DNA from: an uncultured Clostridia bacterium
Lineage (GTDB): Bacteria; Bacillota; Clostridia; TANB77; CAG-508
NCBI GenBank assembly: GCA_949443285.1
Contig: CASSLW010000015.1
Coordinates: forward strand, 1-46,599
Direction of reading: 5' to 3'
Length of the DNA: 46,599 nucleotides
A program made the translations under genes and the position numbers. Shown here in pieces: positions 36,720-45,892 of the stretch. Every line of letters begins with the position of its first letter. Position 1 is the stretch's first letter. The notes beneath the pieces are model-generated. The model worked only from the letters and a program-made list of their open reading frames with translations, was not told where the DNA came from and did not search any database.

Positions 36720-37083
36720 AGAAACAACTAGAATAAAATTAAGAAAACATATAAAAGAAATTCTGGATAAAATTGTTCCAAATTGTTTTATGACTGCAGA
36801 TGACACTATGAATTTTCCATATACTGTACTAGATGTAAAAGAAAGCGAAGATGAGGTTTATATACCATTTTATTTAGAAGCGGAAACTTGGGATTCTGGC
36901 GATGATACAACTAAAATAGAAAATATATGTGATTTAATAAAAGAAAAATTAGATGAATACCAAGAGTTCTTGGATGACTTTGCAATAAAAATATATTTTA
37001 GTGGCTGTAACACTATTTACGATGAGGATAAGACTATAAAAAGAAGAATACAGACATTTGAAATACATATGTATGAATTTTAA
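36691..37083 (+). CDS. Tail completion / terminator protein
   Basis: 130 aa. IKEILDKIVPNCFMTADDTMNFPYTVLD, ETWDSGDDTTKIENICDLIKEKL and RRIQTFEIHMYEF fit small minor capsid or tail-terminator proteins in this slot. Assignment leans on gene order. Confidence 0.72.
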   Translation: MKVRKWVVDKETTRIKLRKHIKEILDKIVPNCFMTADDTMNFPYTVLDVKESEDEVYIPFYLEAETWDSGDDTTKIENICDLIKEKLDEYQEFLDDFAIKIYFSGCNTIYDEDKTIKRRIQTFEIHMYEF

Positions 37084-37101
37084 AATAAGGAGGGAAACAA
37101 A

Positions 37102-37686
37102 TTGAAAACAAGACAAAGAAAAGTAGATGTTGAAAACATCCAAATAGACCATGGAATTGTTTTTAGAAACTATGGACTAGAAACACAAAAATTATTAGCT
37201 CCTATTCGTGGAGGTTCTACTTTTAAAGTAGAAAGAACTATTAGACAAATTGAATTTGATGGACAAGGTGGTAAAACTAAAGGAACAGAGGTAATTGATG
37301 ATGAAAATGCAACAATCTCTGCAAAGACTCTAAATGCTAGTTTAGAAACATTATCTTTAGCATTACCAGGAGCATCATTAACAAAAGATTCAACTTCAGG
37401 GGAAATTACTAAAATAGAAAGCTCAAATTTAGGGCTAATATCAGATGACAACTATGATGATAACATAACAATGTTCTGTAAAACATTAAAAGGAGACTAT
37501 CTAAAAATTACAATATATGATGCAATGGCAGATAATGGATTAGAATTTGCTGCAGTACAAAAAGCAGAAGGAGAAATACAATTAGATTTTGCTGCACATC
37601 ATTCTTACGAGAATGAAACAAAGACTATCTATTCAATCGAAAAAATCCAAAGCATTACATATGAAGAAAGTCTAAAAACAGTTTAA
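37102..37686 (+). CDS. Major tail protein
   Basis: 194 aa from TTG 37102 with AAGGAGG upstream. Beta-rich; GIVFRNYGLETQKLLAPIRGGSTFKVERTIRQIEFDG and ITIYDAMADNGLEF match siphophage tail-tube proteins. It lies between the tail terminator and chaperones, as expected. A terminator follows. Confidence 0.82.
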   Translation: MKTRQRKVDVENIQIDHGIVFRNYGLETQKLLAPIRGGSTFKVERTIRQIEFDGQGGKTKGTEVIDDENATISAKTLNASLETLSLALPGASLTKDSTSGEITKIESSNLGLISDDNYDDNITMFCKTLKGDYLKITIYDAMADNGLEFAAVQKAEGEIQLDFAAHHSYENETKTIYSIEKIQSITYEESLKTV

Positions 37687-37691
37687 TATAT

Positions 37692-37720
37692 GAGCAACTA
37701 CAAATGTTGCTCTATTTTTT
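37692..37720 (+). terminator. Terminator after the major tail protein
   Basis: GAGCAAC (37692-37698) and GTTGCTC (37706-37712), then a run of T. Confidence 0.75.
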
Positions 37721-37739
37721 TATTTAGGAGGAATTTATC

Positions 37740-38093
37740 ATGAAAATTAACATTGATATGATGTGTGTTATAAGCTCTATTATGGAAAAAATGGATATAG
37801 ATGCAGGACTAATGCAAAAGTTCTTTAAGATGGGTGATGAAGCAAGGGGAAAGAGTAAAAGCGAAGTGGAAAGGTTGCAAAAACAAATTGGTGCGGAGCT
37901 GCTTTTGACATTAGGAAAGAAATTGCATTTAGTAAAAGATGAATTAGTACAATTTATCTCTTTATATAAAGAAATATCAGAAGAAGAGGCAAAACAAGTT
38001 GATGTTATAGAGTTTTTGAAGGAAATAGCAAAGGATAAGGGCTTAAAAAGTTTTTTACAACAAAAGGATATGCCAGAATCGAAGAAAAAATAA
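37740..38093 (+). CDS. Tail assembly chaperone (gpG-like)
   Basis: 117 aa with TTTAGGAGG upstream; helical, ending in MPESKKK. It lies between tail tube and tape measure. Its last codons form G-AAA-AAA-TAA, a slippery run, and the -1 frame downstream is open to 38407, so a longer gpGT-like protein is expected at low frequency. Confidence 0.82.
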   Translation: MKINIDMMCVISSIMEKMDIDAGLMQKFFKMGDEARGKSKSEVERLQKQIGAELLLTLGKKLHLVKDELVQFISLYKEISEEEAKQVDVIEFLKEIAKDKGLKSFLQQKDMPESKKK

Positions 38094-38407
38094 TATTACT
38101 TGAAAAATATTATGGCATATCTAATATTAAAAACTTTCCGATAGAACGATTAAATAATCTACTAGAAACTGCCTATGAAAAAGAATTATATACAAGATGG
38201 TTAACTCTATATCCTTATATGGAAATAGGGTTTTTTGACTTTGTTTCTTTTGAAGAATATAAGAAAAAAGCCTTTGGAAATTTACATAGTAATTCATCAA
38301 AAGAAAAACAAATGTCTAATGATGAAATAGAAAAAGAAATGATGGGAGTAGTTAGATATTATGAGCAAAAGCAAAAGGCAGGTGTTAAAATAAATGGAAA
38401 TATTTAA
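38090..38407 (+). CDS. Tail assembly chaperone extension (gpT-like), made by -1 frameshift
   Basis: Open in the -1 frame from the slip site: IILLEKYYGISNIKNFPIERL and ARWLTLYPYM-type residues to the stop at 38407. There is no ribosome site for independent translation near its start; the first ATG (38219) is deep in the domain. It overlaps the tape measure by 14 bases. In lambda the fused chaperone binds the tape measure. Confidence 0.78.
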   Translation: MILLEKYYGISNIKNFPIERLNNLLETAYEKELYTRWLTLYPYMEIGFFDFVSFEEYKKKAFGNLHSNSSKEKQMSNDEIEKEMMGVVRYYEQKQKAGVKINGNI

Positions 38408-40676
38408 GCTATTTGGTAGTATCTTCGTTGATACTACAGAAGCGGATGAGAAGATAGAAAAAACTGGAAAAAAGAGCGAAGGATTAGGAAGTAAGTTAGG
38501 AAATGTTGCTAAAACTGCAGGAAAATGGGCATTAGGATTAGGAGCAGCTGCAGCAACAGCAGCAACAGTTATTGGCGGTATGGCGGTAAATACTGCAAAA
38601 GATGTAGACAAGGCTATGAATAGCTATATTGCAGCGACTGGAACAGCTAAAGAGGCAACGGGGCAATATGAGGAAGTCTTAAAAAATATCTATAAAAACA
38701 ATTATGGAGAGGACTTTCAAGATATTGCAGATAGCATGGCACAAGTTAAAACACAATTAGGAGAAATTGGGGAAACAGAGCTACAAAATGTAACAGAGGA
38801 TGCACTTGCATTAAGAGATACATTTGGTTTTGAGGTAAACGAGAGTGTAAGAGCAGCAAAAATGTTGATGGACCAATTTGGTATTTCATCAGAAGAGGCA
38901 TATAACTTAATAGCACAAGGTGCACAGTCTGGATTAGATAAAAATGGAGATTTGCTAGATTCTATCAATGAATATTCAGTACACTTCAAGCAGAATGGAT
39001 TAAGTGCTACAGACATGTTTAATACATTCAAGCAAGGAGCAGATAGTGGGGCTTTTTCAATAGATAAAGTGGGAGATGCTATAAAAGAAATGGGCATCAG
39101 AATGAAGGATGGTTCTGCTGTAGATTCATTAAAAGCAATGAAGCTAAATGCAAATGATATTACACAAGCATTTGGAGAAGGCGGAGAAAAAGCTTCTTGG
39201 GCATTTGGGGAAGTAGTTGAAGGACTAAAGAATATTGAGGACCCAATAGAACAAAATGCTGCAGGTGTAGCAATCTTTGGAACTATGTGGGAAGATTTAG
39301 GAAAAGATGCTGTTTTTGCTATGACAGAATATGGAGACAAATTTGATGAAACAGTAAACACAATGGACCAATTAAAAGAGGTAAAATATGACAATTTAAC
39401 AGATTTATTTGAAGGATTAAAAAGAAATGTAGAAATGTTACTGTTACCACTTGGAAATGCACTTATGCCAATCTTAAAACAAGTTATCCAAATAATAAGT
39501 GATAATATGCCTATGATTCAAGGAATGATAGAGCAAATTTCTCCGATAATATCAGAAATGTTTTCACAATTACTACCACCCCTTATGGAACTAGTACAAG
39601 CTATTATGCCAGTATTTATGGATATAATGCAACAACTAATTCCATTTTTTACACAAATTATACAGGCTATTTTACCAGTTTTAGTACAATTAGTACAAAT
39701 GCTATTACCACCAATAATGCAAATTGTACAAGCAGTATTGCCAATACTAATACAACTAATACAGCCATTACTAGATTTGTTACAACCAATAATAAATCTA
39801 CTACAGCCAATTATAGATTTGTTTATGACACTACTAGAACCATTACTATCATTGATAAATTTAATACTACCTCCTTTAATTCAGCTATTTACGAATGTAA
39901 TTCAGCTAATACTACCACCATTACAAGCAGGATTAGAGCTTATTGCTAATGTAATATCCGGTGTTTTCAAAGGAGCTTTTGAGTTAATTTCTAATATTGT
40001 TCAAAATACAATAAATGTATTTAAAGGAATAATTGATTTTGTTAAAAATATTTTTGTTGGTGCATGGGAAGGGGCTTTTAATACAGTAAAAAATGTATTC
40101 TCAAGTGTTTTTAATACAATACAGAATGTTATAAATACAATTAAAAATGTATTTTCCAATATAATTAACTTTGTGAAAAATGTTTTCGCAGGAAATTGGA
40201 GTGCAGCTTGGCAAAATGTTAAAAATATTTTTAGTAATATAATTAGTGGTATTTCAAATATATTCAAGACACCTATAAACTGGATTATAAATGGTATTAA
40301 CACATTTATTAGAGGATTAAACAAAATTAAAATACCAGATTGGGTTCCAGGTGTTGGAGGTATGGGCTTCCATATCAATGAATTACCAAAATTAAAAGTA
40401 GGTATTGATTATGTACCAGAGGACAATTATCCTGCAGTATTACACAAAGGCGAAAGAGTATTAACCAAAGAGGAAAATGCAGAGTATATGAAAAATAGAG
40501 TTAAAAAGCAACAAGATTCACAAAATGAAAGCATAGAAAATAACGATAATAGCTCTAATTTAATAGTAAATATAACAAACTTCTATAATAATAGAAAGCA
40601 AGATATACAAGCACTATCAGAAGAAATGGCTTTTTATGCAACAAGTAAAAGAAAAGCGAAAGGAGCAACAACATGA
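38394..40676 (+). CDS. Tail tape measure protein
   Basis: 760 aa, modest for the family. An N-terminal helical part with a Gly/Ala-rich membrane segment (GLGAAAATAATVIGGMAV), a TP901-type domain (about 70-340), a hydrophobic Leu/Ile/Pro/Gln region (about 350-530) and an Asn/Val/Phe repeat region (about 530-640). It sets tail length and helps DNA entry. Its start overlaps the chaperone. Confidence 0.93.
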   Translation: MEIFKLFGSIFVDTTEADEKIEKTGKKSEGLGSKLGNVAKTAGKWALGLGAAAATAATVIGGMAVNTAKDVDKAMNSYIAATGTAKEATGQYEEVLKNIYKNNYGEDFQDIADSMAQVKTQLGEIGETELQNVTEDALALRDTFGFEVNESVRAAKMLMDQFGISSEEAYNLIAQGAQSGLDKNGDLLDSINEYSVHFKQNGLSATDMFNTFKQGADSGAFSIDKVGDAIKEMGIRMKDGSAVDSLKAMKLNANDITQAFGEGGEKASWAFGEVVEGLKNIEDPIEQNAAGVAIFGTMWEDLGKDAVFAMTEYGDKFDETVNTMDQLKEVKYDNLTDLFEGLKRNVEMLLLPLGNALMPILKQVIQIISDNMPMIQGMIEQISPIISEMFSQLLPPLMELVQAIMPVFMDIMQQLIPFFTQIIQAILPVLVQLVQMLLPPIMQIVQAVLPILIQLIQPLLDLLQPIINLLQPIIDLFMTLLEPLLSLINLILPPLIQLFTNVIQLILPPLQAGLELIANVISGVFKGAFELISNIVQNTINVFKGIIDFVKNIFVGAWEGAFNTVKNVFSSVFNTIQNVINTIKNVFSNIINFVKNVFAGNWSAAWQNVKNIFSNIISGISNIFKTPINWIINGINTFIRGLNKIKIPDWVPGVGGMGFHINELPKLKVGIDYVPEDNYPAVLHKGERVLTKEENAEYMKNRVKKQQDSQNESIENNDNSSNLIVNITNFYNNRKQDIQALSEEMAFYATSKRKAKGATT

Positions 40677-41359
40677 TACCATATTTTATTTGGAATAATA
40701 TAAGCTCTATAGATAGAAATATTATAGTAAATGAATTACCTCCAATCACTATACCTAAAAAGAGAATAGAAGAAAAACAAATACCAGGAAGAAACGGAAA
40801 ACTTTATATAGATGAGGGAGTGTATGATACATTTGTATATCAAATAAAATGTACTCTAGGACCAAATGCAAATGTAAGAGAAATTTCTCGATGGTTGAGT
40901 GGAACAGGTAGATTAGTAATATCTTTAGAGGAAGATAAATATTACGAAGGAATAATAAAAAATAATATTGATTTTTCAAAAGTTCTTCATGTTTTTTATG
41001 AGTTCCCAATAGAAATTGAATTGCAACCTTTTGCTTATTCTTTAAGGGAATATGAACACAACTTCTCAAAAGCATCGGTTATATATATTACACAGTCTAC
41101 AGCAGAGATATGTCCTTACATAAAGATAGAAGGAAGCGGAGCAGTAACACTTACAATAGGTAATAAATCACAAAGAATAAAAAAAGTAGAAGGATACATA
41201 GAGCTAGATTCTAAAATAGAAGAGGCTTACAAAGGAAATAAAAATGAAAACAGCAATGTCCTTGGGGAATTTTTAAAGCTAAAACCAGGAGAAAATAAAA
41301 TTGAGTGGATAGGCTCAATAACTAATTTAAAAATAAAATATAGGGAGACTTATTTATGA
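40673..41359 (+). CDS. Distal tail protein (Dit)
   Basis: 228 aa, overlapping the tape measure by 4 bases. GRNGKLYIDEGVYDTFVYQIKCTLG, REISRWLSGTGRLVISLEEDKYYEG, and EIELQPFAYSLREYE match phage_tail/Dit proteins (SPP1 gp19.1). It forms the baseplate hub ring. Confidence 0.9.
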   Translation: MIPYFIWNNISSIDRNIIVNELPPITIPKKRIEEKQIPGRNGKLYIDEGVYDTFVYQIKCTLGPNANVREISRWLSGTGRLVISLEEDKYYEGIIKNNIDFSKVLHVFYEFPIEIELQPFAYSLREYEHNFSKASVIYITQSTAEICPYIKIEGSGAVTLTIGNKSQRIKKVEGYIELDSKIEEAYKGNKNENSNVLGEFLKLKPGENKIEWIGSITNLKIKYRETYL

Positions 41360-43629
41360 TTATATTGCATGATTCAAATTGTAAAGATTTTAATAATAAT
41401 GGCATAGGAATATTAAAAGATGCTCTAAAATGTGAAGTATCAGAGGCTTTAAATGGGGAATTAGTATTAGATATGGAATATCCTATTACTTCTAAATATA
41501 TTGAATCTATTGTAAATGAAAATATTATAAAATGTGATGCAGGATTAGGAGAGGACCAACTATTCAGAATAAAACATGTAAAACCTAACTTTGACACTAT
41601 AACAATATACGGAGAACATATAACATATGATTTGGCAGACAATTTTTTAGAAGATGTTTTTCCACAAAATCTAAATGGAGCTGCATGTTTGGATTGGATA
41701 TTATCACACACTCTAGATGAACACAATTTTAATAGTTTTTCAGATATTCAAGTAGTAGCAAGTGCAAGGTATGTTAGAAAGAATCCTATTGAAGCTATTG
41801 TTGGAGATTTGGAAAATAGCTTTGTAAACTTATGGGGTGGAGAACTAGAAAGAAATAACTATACAATCAAAATGCTAAATAGAAGAGGAAATGATAAAGG
41901 ATATAAAATAAAATATAGAAAAAATCTTACAGGATTAGATTTTACTATAGATAATTCTAATATAGTAACAAAAGTTATGCCACAAGGATATAATGGATTA
42001 TTTCTTCCAGAAAAATATATAGATAGTCCTCTTATTAACAATTATCCACACAAAAGAGTAAAAGTAATAGAATTCTCAAATGTTAAAGTAAAAGAAAATG
42101 CAGATGACAAAGAGGGATATTCTACTAAAGAAGAGGCTTACGAAGAATTAAGAAGATTGTGTGATTTAAAATATTCAGAGGAAAATATAGACAAGCCTAC
42201 AGTAAATTTAAAAGTAGATTTTGTTGATTTATCACAGACAACAGAATATCAAAATTATACATTCTTGGAAAGTGTCTCAATGGGCGATACAGTTACAGTA
42301 GAACTCGATTATACGCAAGTAGAAGTAAGAGTAATAAAAACAACATATGATTCATTATTACATAGATATACAAAGTTAGAATTAGGAGAATTTAAAGCTA
42401 ATTATATTACAGATTCTCAAAAAGATATAACAAATACTATAAGAAAAGAAGCGGACACTATTGAAACAAGTGTATTAGAACAAGCAAAGCAAAATGCTAC
42501 AGAACAGTTAACAGCAGCATTAGGTGGATATGTTTATAAAACACAAAACGAGCTATTTATCATGGATACAGACAATCCTAATACTGCTAAAAAGGTGTGG
42601 AGATGGAATCTTAATGGACTAGGCTATTCAAAAAATGGAATAAATGGACCATATGAATTAGCAATGACGCAAGATGGAAAAATTGTTGCAGATTTTATTA
42701 CTACTGGTGTTTTAGATGCAGATTTAATAACAGCAGGAACGATTAAATCTGCAAATTATAAATCAAATGTTTCTGGAACAAGTATAAGTCTTGCAACAGG
42801 AGTGATAGATAGTGCAAATTTTAAAGTTAATGCAGAGGGAAATGTAACAGCAACTGGTGGAGATATAGGAGGTTTTGAATTGAATGAGTCATCTTTAATA
42901 AAAGATATAAGTGGATTATATAATTATACAAATTTTGATAAAGTTTTAATTGCTATGCACATTATGGAGAAAATATCTGTAGATAGTAACTTACTAAATA
43001 TTTTAGATACAGATAATAGTGGAAGTATAAGTGCAGCAGATTACACAAGGATGGCAAATATAATAAAAGGGACAACAACTAATACAAAAAAAGTTGCAGG
43101 AACATTTGAAATCAATGCAAATAATACAAAAGACTGCTTAGTTATCAAAGATAATAAAGGTAATGTAGTATTAAGTTTAGGATTAGGTGGAATAAATTCG
43201 AGTTTTATAGCTGCGAATCAATGTGTAATTGGGAAAGCAGGTAATACATATAATGATTCTACATATGTTGCAATAAATGGAACTACTGGAAATATATCGG
43301 CAACAGGAACTATAACGCAATCATCATTAAATGAAAGGAAAAAGAATTTTGAAAAACTAAACAATGCATTAGATATTATAAAAAGAGTAGATATATATAA
43401 ATACAATTTAAAAAATGAAAATGATGAAGATAAAAAACATATAGGAATAGTTATAGGAAAAAATTACAAGTATGCAGAAGAGTTAACAAATAAAGATAAT
43501 GATTGTATAGAATTGTATAGTTTAGCAAGTGTATGTATACAAGCGATAAAAGAACAACAATTAGTTATAGAGAATTTAGAAAAAAGAGTAAAAAGTCTAG
43601 AGGAGGAAAGCGATGAAAAGAATAGTTGA
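41356..43629 (+). CDS. Tail-associated (Tal-like) protein with dockerin-like EF repeat and S74 chaperone end
   Basis: 757 aa. The N-terminal gp27-like domain (about 1-370; NGELVLDMEYPI, DNFLEDVFPQNLNG, YKIKYRKNLTGLDFTID) is that of minor structural proteins. Beta-rich repeats with FITTGVLDADLITAGTIKS follow, then a dockerin-like calcium loop (LDTDNSGSISAADYTRM, about 555-570), and a C-terminal S74 intramolecular chaperone (SSLNERKKNFEKLNNALDIIKRVDIYKYNLK, IGIVIG). The S74 domain should assist trimer folding and cut itself off. No peptidase motif (NlpC or peptidase M23) is obvious. Confidence 0.88.
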   Translation: MIILHDSNCKDFNNNGIGILKDALKCEVSEALNGELVLDMEYPITSKYIESIVNENIIKCDAGLGEDQLFRIKHVKPNFDTITIYGEHITYDLADNFLEDVFPQNLNGAACLDWILSHTLDEHNFNSFSDIQVVASARYVRKNPIEAIVGDLENSFVNLWGGELERNNYTIKMLNRRGNDKGYKIKYRKNLTGLDFTIDNSNIVTKVMPQGYNGLFLPEKYIDSPLINNYPHKRVKVIEFSNVKVKENADDKEGYSTKEEAYEELRRLCDLKYSEENIDKPTVNLKVDFVDLSQTTEYQNYTFLESVSMGDTVTVELDYTQVEVRVIKTTYDSLLHRYTKLELGEFKANYITDSQKDITNTIRKEADTIETSVLEQAKQNATEQLTAALGGYVYKTQNELFIMDTDNPNTAKKVWRWNLNGLGYSKNGINGPYELAMTQDGKIVADFITTGVLDADLITAGTIKSANYKSNVSGTSISLATGVIDSANFKVNAEGNVTATGGDIGGFELNESSLIKDISGLYNYTNFDKVLIAMHIMEKISVDSNLLNILDTDNSGSISAADYTRMANIIKGTTTNTKKVAGTFEINANNTKDCLVIKDNKGNVVLSLGLGGINSSFIAANQCVIGKAGNTYNDSTYVAINGTTGNISATGTITQSSLNERKKNFEKLNNALDIIKRVDIYKYNLKNENDEDKKHIGIVIGKNYKYAEELTNKDNDCIELYSLASVCIQAIKEQQLVIENLEKRVKSLEEESDEKNS

Positions 43630-45497
43630 ATTAGTTGTAGATTTGCAGAATAAGATATATAATACTATCTTTTTGAAACAAATGGATACAACTATAATAA
43701 AAGTTAAGATATTAAATGATAATACTATAGTAGATTTAACATCTCAAACCATAGATATTATATTCACAAAGCCAAATGGTACAATCATTCAACAATTAGC
43801 TTCTAATATAGACATACTAAATGGAGTAGCAACAATACCATTGCTAGAGGATTGTGTAAGGCAGTCTGGAAAAGCAAAAATGGAAATAGAGGTAAAAAAC
43901 ACCAATAGTGAAGTAACATCATCTTTCTATATTCCTGTACAAATAGAGCAAACAAGTAAAGCTATTGTAAGTCCAGAAAATACAGAAAACTATTTTGAAG
44001 AGTTTTCAAAAGCAATAGATGATTTTGTTGCCGAATCTTCACAAATGTTAGAGGATATTTCATCTGCAGAAGCAACAAGAGTATCGAATGAGAATAAAAG
44101 AATATCTGCAGAAAATACAAGAAAAACAAATGAAGCTAATAGGGTAAATGCAGAAACGGCAAGAGAAGAAGAAGAAGAAGCAAGAGCTACTGCAGAGGCA
44201 ACGAGAGCAACAAATGAAAATAAAAGAGTATCTGCAGAAAATACAAGAAAAACAAATGAAACTAATAGGGTAAATGCAGAAACAGCAAGAGTAGAAGCAG
44301 AAGAGGCAAGAGCTACTGCAGAACAAAACAGAGTAACATCATTTAATCAAATGATACAAAATGTAAATGTACAAGCAGTACAGAAAAATACTGCAGATAT
44401 TGCAGAAATAAAAGAAAAGATGAAAGTACATGTATATGGTGTTAGAAGAAGGTTAGCCAATAACTCATCATCAGCCTGGGAGAGAATAGAGGATGCAGTA
44501 GGATTAGTTGCAAATGCTCAAAAGGGTTCTACTGCTGTACAAAATAGTTTTGATAGTTTATATCCTTGGAGTGATATTGTAAGTTATAATTATGATACTA
44601 CATCTAAAAGGATAACAGCATACTATGGAGAGCCTACATTCAAATTTGATGGTAGCAATGGAGAAGTTTTAACTAGAATACCAGAATTTTGGTATAAAAG
44701 AACTAGAGATGCTACATATGAGTATGTATATATTGCAGATGGTAAAAAAGAAGGATACATAAAATCAGAACAATTTAGTGTTGGTAGATATACATATAGT
44801 GGTAGTGCAAGTGGTGTTCACAGTAGAAGTGGACAAGCTCCATTTGTAAACTATAATATTACAAATTCTAGAACATATGCAAAGGCATTAGGAGATGGAT
44901 TCGGACAATTAGATTGGCATTATTTCTTAATACAAATACTATATTTGGTGGAATATGCAGACTATAATTCGCAAGCTAAATTAGGGAAAGGTGTATCTAG
45001 TGCTACTGCAGCAGTAAATTCTGGTGGATGTAACAATTTGGGTATGAAGTCTGGAACACTAAATGATGATGGATTACATTCTATGATTTATCGTGGAATA
45101 GAAGATATATACGGAAATATATGGCAGTTTGTTGATGGTATAAATATAAAAGACTATAAAGCATATGTTAGTCAAAATTCGATGGACTATGCAGTAGATA
45201 AGTTTGATGGTTCTTATAAAGCATTAGGATATACAAATTTTTCTACATCTGGGCAATATCAAAGTGCAGTAGGATATGATGCAAATAATCCGTTAATAAA
45301 TTTTCCAACAGCAGGAGGAGGAGCTTCTAATACTTATATGACAGACTATTACTGGTGTGCAGAAGGAAACAGAATTGCTCGTGTTCGGTGGTACTTGGGA
45401 CCATGGTTTGCGCTGTGGCTTTTGGTACTGGTATTTGAACAGCGCTTCTTCGGGTGCCTGGACTGCCTTTGGGGCTCGACTTCTTAAAAACCAGTAA
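43613..45497 (+). CDS. Receptor-binding tail protein, DGR variable protein, with in-frame CGG (+1 recoding site)
   Basis: BppU-like N-terminal domain (about 1-120), a 42-residue heptad repeat in two copies (about 155-240), then an FGE-sulfatase/C-lectin-like domain (RIPEFWYKRT, GLHSMIYRGIEDIYGNIWQFVDG, CAEGNRIA). Read straight, the frame ends at 45487 in WYLGPWFALWLLV, unlike any such domain. Skipping C45386 gives VGGTWDHGLRCGFWYWYLN...SSGAWTAFGARLLKNQ with stop at 45497 (627 aa), the classic DGR variable end. In that frame nearly all VR differences fall in codon positions 1 and 2, as DGR targets require. It should bind the host surface. Confidence 0.9.
44074..44325 (+). repeat. Tandem 126-base repeat encoding six heptads
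   Basis: Two near-identical 126-base units within the receptor-binding gene (for example CTGCAGAAAATACAAG at 44106 and 44232), coding for 42 residues (SAENTRKTNE.NRVNAETAR). Forms a coiled-coil stalk. Confidence 0.85.
45375..45486 (+). repeat. DGR variable repeat (VR)
   Basis: 112 bases at the 3' end of the receptor-binding gene, 87% identical to 45650-45761. Of 14 differences, 12 have an A in one of the two copies. The invariant 3' part GGGGCTCGAC is probably the homing-initiation end. The CGGT recoding site lies inside and is A-free, so mutagenesis cannot alter it. Confidence 0.88.
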
Positions 45498-45508
45498 ACG
45501 GGGGTGTG

Positions 45509-45523
45509 GGGGCGGTCAGCCCC
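45509..45523. other. GC-rich hairpin just after VR
   Basis: GGGGC-GGTCA-GCCCC, 23 bases after the VR. DGRs of the Bordetella type have such a hairpin directly downstream of VR that helps homing. Confidence 0.65.
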
Positions 45524-45649
45524 TGCATAAAGACAACTTAAATCAAGCCGAGTTATTTTGTTTTGAAATAAATTGTATAATTATGGCGAAAAACAAAAAA
45601 GGGATTTGATGTGTCTGCAGCCCTTCCTTTGCTTTTGGGTTTGAGTTTT

Positions 45650-45761
45650 TTGCTCTTGTTCGGTGGTTCTTGGGTCGTTGGTTTGAGCTGTGGCTTTTGG
45701 TGCTGGTCTTTGAACTGCACTTCTTCGGGTGCCTGGACTAACATTGGGGCTCGACTACTTA
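45650..45761 (+). repeat. Template-repeat-like copy (TR or second mutated repeat)
   Basis: Same offset (275) throughout to VR, in the TR position before the RT. At the mismatches its base is often T, G or C where VR has A (45393, 45400, 45403, 45427, 45433, 45441), which a true template should not show. At 3' mismatches it is A, as a template should be. It also carries the CGGT at 45661. It is therefore either a TR altered in its 5' half or a second VR-like copy. Confidence 0.75.
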
Positions 45762-45892
45762 TTATAGAATAAATATGAAAATTGCACATCATCTTCCTTG
45801 CCTCTTGGCAAAAATTAGTCGAAACTGGATTGGTCTAGTAGCTCCTTTTGAGCGAAAAATCGGTAGACAAAAATAAGAATAGGATGTGCAAA

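Larger units (their letters stand above)
45498..45892. other. Gene-free DGR spacer
   Basis: No convincing gene. It contains the hairpin (45509-45523), the template-like repeat (45650-45761), an A-poor stretch upstream of it (about 45609-45712), and a transition to the RT. The A-poor stretch is atypical for a genome with about 43% A. Confidence 0.7.

Noticed and set aside
44060..44326. Minus-strand Cys/Phe-rich frame over the heptad repeats
   Set aside because: Product of reading the repeat in antisense; no start signal and opposite to the operon.
45553..45792. Minus-strand frame across the TR-like repeat
   Set aside because: The DGR repeat is not a coding unit there and the frame has no family likeness.
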